DNA from: Candidatus Latescibacterota bacterium
GTDB lineage: Bacteria; Latescibacterota; UBA2968; UBA8231
Length of the DNA: 49,392 bases
Reading direction: 5' to 3'
Assembly: GCA_016187725.1 (NCBI GenBank)
Contig: JACPJE010000137.1
Coordinates: 1 to 49,392 of the forward strand
A program made the translations under genes and the position numbers. Positions 48,488 through 49,392 of this stretch are shown here, one piece after another; within the stretch, counting starts at the first letter, position 1; every line of letters starts with the position of its first letter. The notes below the pieces were generated by a model, which saw only the letters and a list, made by a program, of their open reading frames with translations, did no database searches and was not told the origin of the DNA.

Positions 48488-49392
48488 ATGTTGAAACACA
48501 AAATCGCCTGCGTCGCGACATTCGTGCTGTGGATGTCGGCCCATGCAGGAACACAGCCGACCGCGCCGACTGGAGCAGGCACAGTTGTACATGGAGGAAG
48601 TGGCAAGGGACACTGGCGCACCTATGATGTAGAAGACGGGCTCGCCAGTGGGAGCGTGTTCTCCATTACCCAGGACCGGGACGGCAATCTCTGGTTTGGC
48701 ACCTTTGGTGGTGCCAGTCGCTTCGACGGGCAGACCTGGACCACCTTCACCATCAAGGACGGTCTGGCGAACAATGGGGTGCAGGCGATCATCCAAGATC
48801 GAGATGGTAACTTCTGGTTCGGTACCCGGGGAGGGGGTGTCAGCCGCTTCGACGGGCAGACCTGGACCACCTTCACCACCGAAGATGGCCTGGCACATAA
48901 TTCTGTGCGGTCGGGACTTCAGGACCGGGATGGCAACTTGTGGTTTGGCACACGTGGTGGGGGCGTCAGCTGCTTCGATGGAAAAAACTGGACCACCTTC
49001 ACCACAAAGGACGGACTGGTTGGCAACTCGGTGATGGGAATAACGCAGGACCAGAGAGGAAATATCTGGTTCGCTACCTACAGCGGCGTCAGCCGGTTCG
49101 ATGGCAAAACCTGGACCACCTTTACTACCCAAGACGGATTGGCCAGCAGCTTGCTGTGGTCGGCATTCACGGATCGGGAAGGATACCTCTGGTTCGGCAC
49201 CGGCAACGGCATAACCCGCTTCCGCCAGCCGGCTCCTTCACCTCCGCCGGTGTTCGTCCAGGATGTGGTGGCCGATCGGCGTTACGAAGGGGTTGCCGGA
49301 CTCAATTTACCTGCTCCTTTAAGCCTCGTATCATTCGAATTCGGCTCCCAGAGTTTCAACACCCGTCCCGAGGCTTATGTCGCACGAGATCC
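48488..49392 (+). CDS. Sensor with two-component-regulator propeller (Reg_prop) repeats, partial
   Basis: The frame runs off the window's right edge. After a signal peptide (KIACVATFVLWMSAHAG) come five near-identical blades of about 40 residues, each with GL(A/V)xNSV, DRDGNLWFGT and GVSRFDGQTWTTFT. These are Reg_prop propeller repeats of HTCS-type hybrid sensors or related proteins. The last residues FVQDVVADRRYEG and LSLVSFEFGSQSFNTRPEAY look like the start of a Y_Y_Y domain, which usually precedes a transmembrane helix and a histidine kinase or response-regulator output. The repeats are also conserved at DNA level (about 123-126-base period). A ligand-sensing role next to a TonB receptor is plausible. 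Confidence 0.88.
   Translation, partial: MLKHKIACVATFVLWMSAHAGTQPTAPTGAGTVVHGGSGKGHWRTYDVEDGLASGSVFSITQDRDGNLWFGTFGGASRFDGQTWTTFTIKDGLANNGVQAIIQDRDGNFWFGTRGGGVSRFDGQTWTTFTTEDGLAHNSVRSGLQDRDGNLWFGTRGGGVSCFDGKNWTTFTTKDGLVGNSVMGITQDQRGNIWFATYSGVSRFDGKTWTTFTTQDGLASSLLWSAFTDREGYLWFGTGNGITRFRQPAPSPPPVFVQDVVADRRYEGVAGLNLPAPLSLVSFEFGSQSFNTRPEAYVARD

Noticed and set aside
48560-49230. CRISPR-like periodic repeats
   Set aside because: The periodicity is 123-126 bases, fully coding and matches Reg_prop blades.

Overview
This is a GC-rich bacterial chromosome segment from a lineage I cannot name with certainty. Its genes point to an uncultivated FCB-related candidate phylum such as Latescibacterota: paired phytanoyl-CoA dioxygenase genes, Gfo/Idh/MocA oxidoreductases, a GH43/GH32-like propeller protein, a bacterial-microcompartment (BMC) shell protein, FlgD-like C-terminal domains, TonB receptors, and a membrane complex resembling energy-converting hydrogenases. 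That assignment is inference from gene content. No rRNA gene, intact tRNA or CRISPR array was seen.

1-7.1 kb is an accessory island. It holds the 3' end of a group II intron, a compact minus-strand cassette (AbrB-like regulator, two small basic proteins, a TIR-like protein), a truncated tyrosine recombinase, a degenerate ISNCY-like element whose 5' part is lost at a second transposase gene, a secreted SUMF1-fold protein, a DUF3800 protein and two related integrase-like C-terminal tails. It ends at a tRNA/tmRNA 3'-end-like sequence with its terminator (7049-7112), a likely attachment-site junction.

7.1-18.2 kb carries catabolic and regulatory genes: an enolase-superfamily enzyme, a sugar-acting propeller protein, a four-gene CRP-type operon (CRP/FNR, alpha/beta hydrolase, membrane protein, cNMP-binding plus degenerate receiver), a large secreted discoidin/FlgD-like protein, a methyltransferase and two DUF362-like pieces. 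17.5-26.3 kb is one tightly packed minus-strand operon: a DNA-binding PTS EIIA protein, six subunits of a complex-I/hydrogenase-4-like complex whose large subunit lacks the NiFe cysteines (Ehr type), then a phytanoyl-CoA dioxygenase and a DUF362-like gene. A consensus-like promoter with a dyad lies in front. A paralogous EIIA regulator and ddl lie upstream.

28.4-35.9 kb holds sugar and small-molecule metabolism genes: two SDRs, a GH4 glycosidase, an acetamidase/formamidase, a GHMP kinase, an uncharacterised protein and a Gfo/Idh/MocA enzyme. 35.9-37.7 kb has a palindromic MITE-like element, a probable rpsR-BMC shell operon in which rpsR has no standard start codon, an AT-rich patch with a cluster of hairpins, and a TonB-receptor stub. 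37.7-49.4 kb contains another Gfo/Idh/MocA enzyme, arfB, a sigma-70 factor, decayed phosphatase and MFS genes, a second phytanoyl-CoA dioxygenase, a SprA-related protein, an RsbU-type response regulator, a frameshifted TonB receptor and the start of a Reg_prop propeller sensor. Several genes are broken by single-base frameshifts, which could be real decay or assembly errors.
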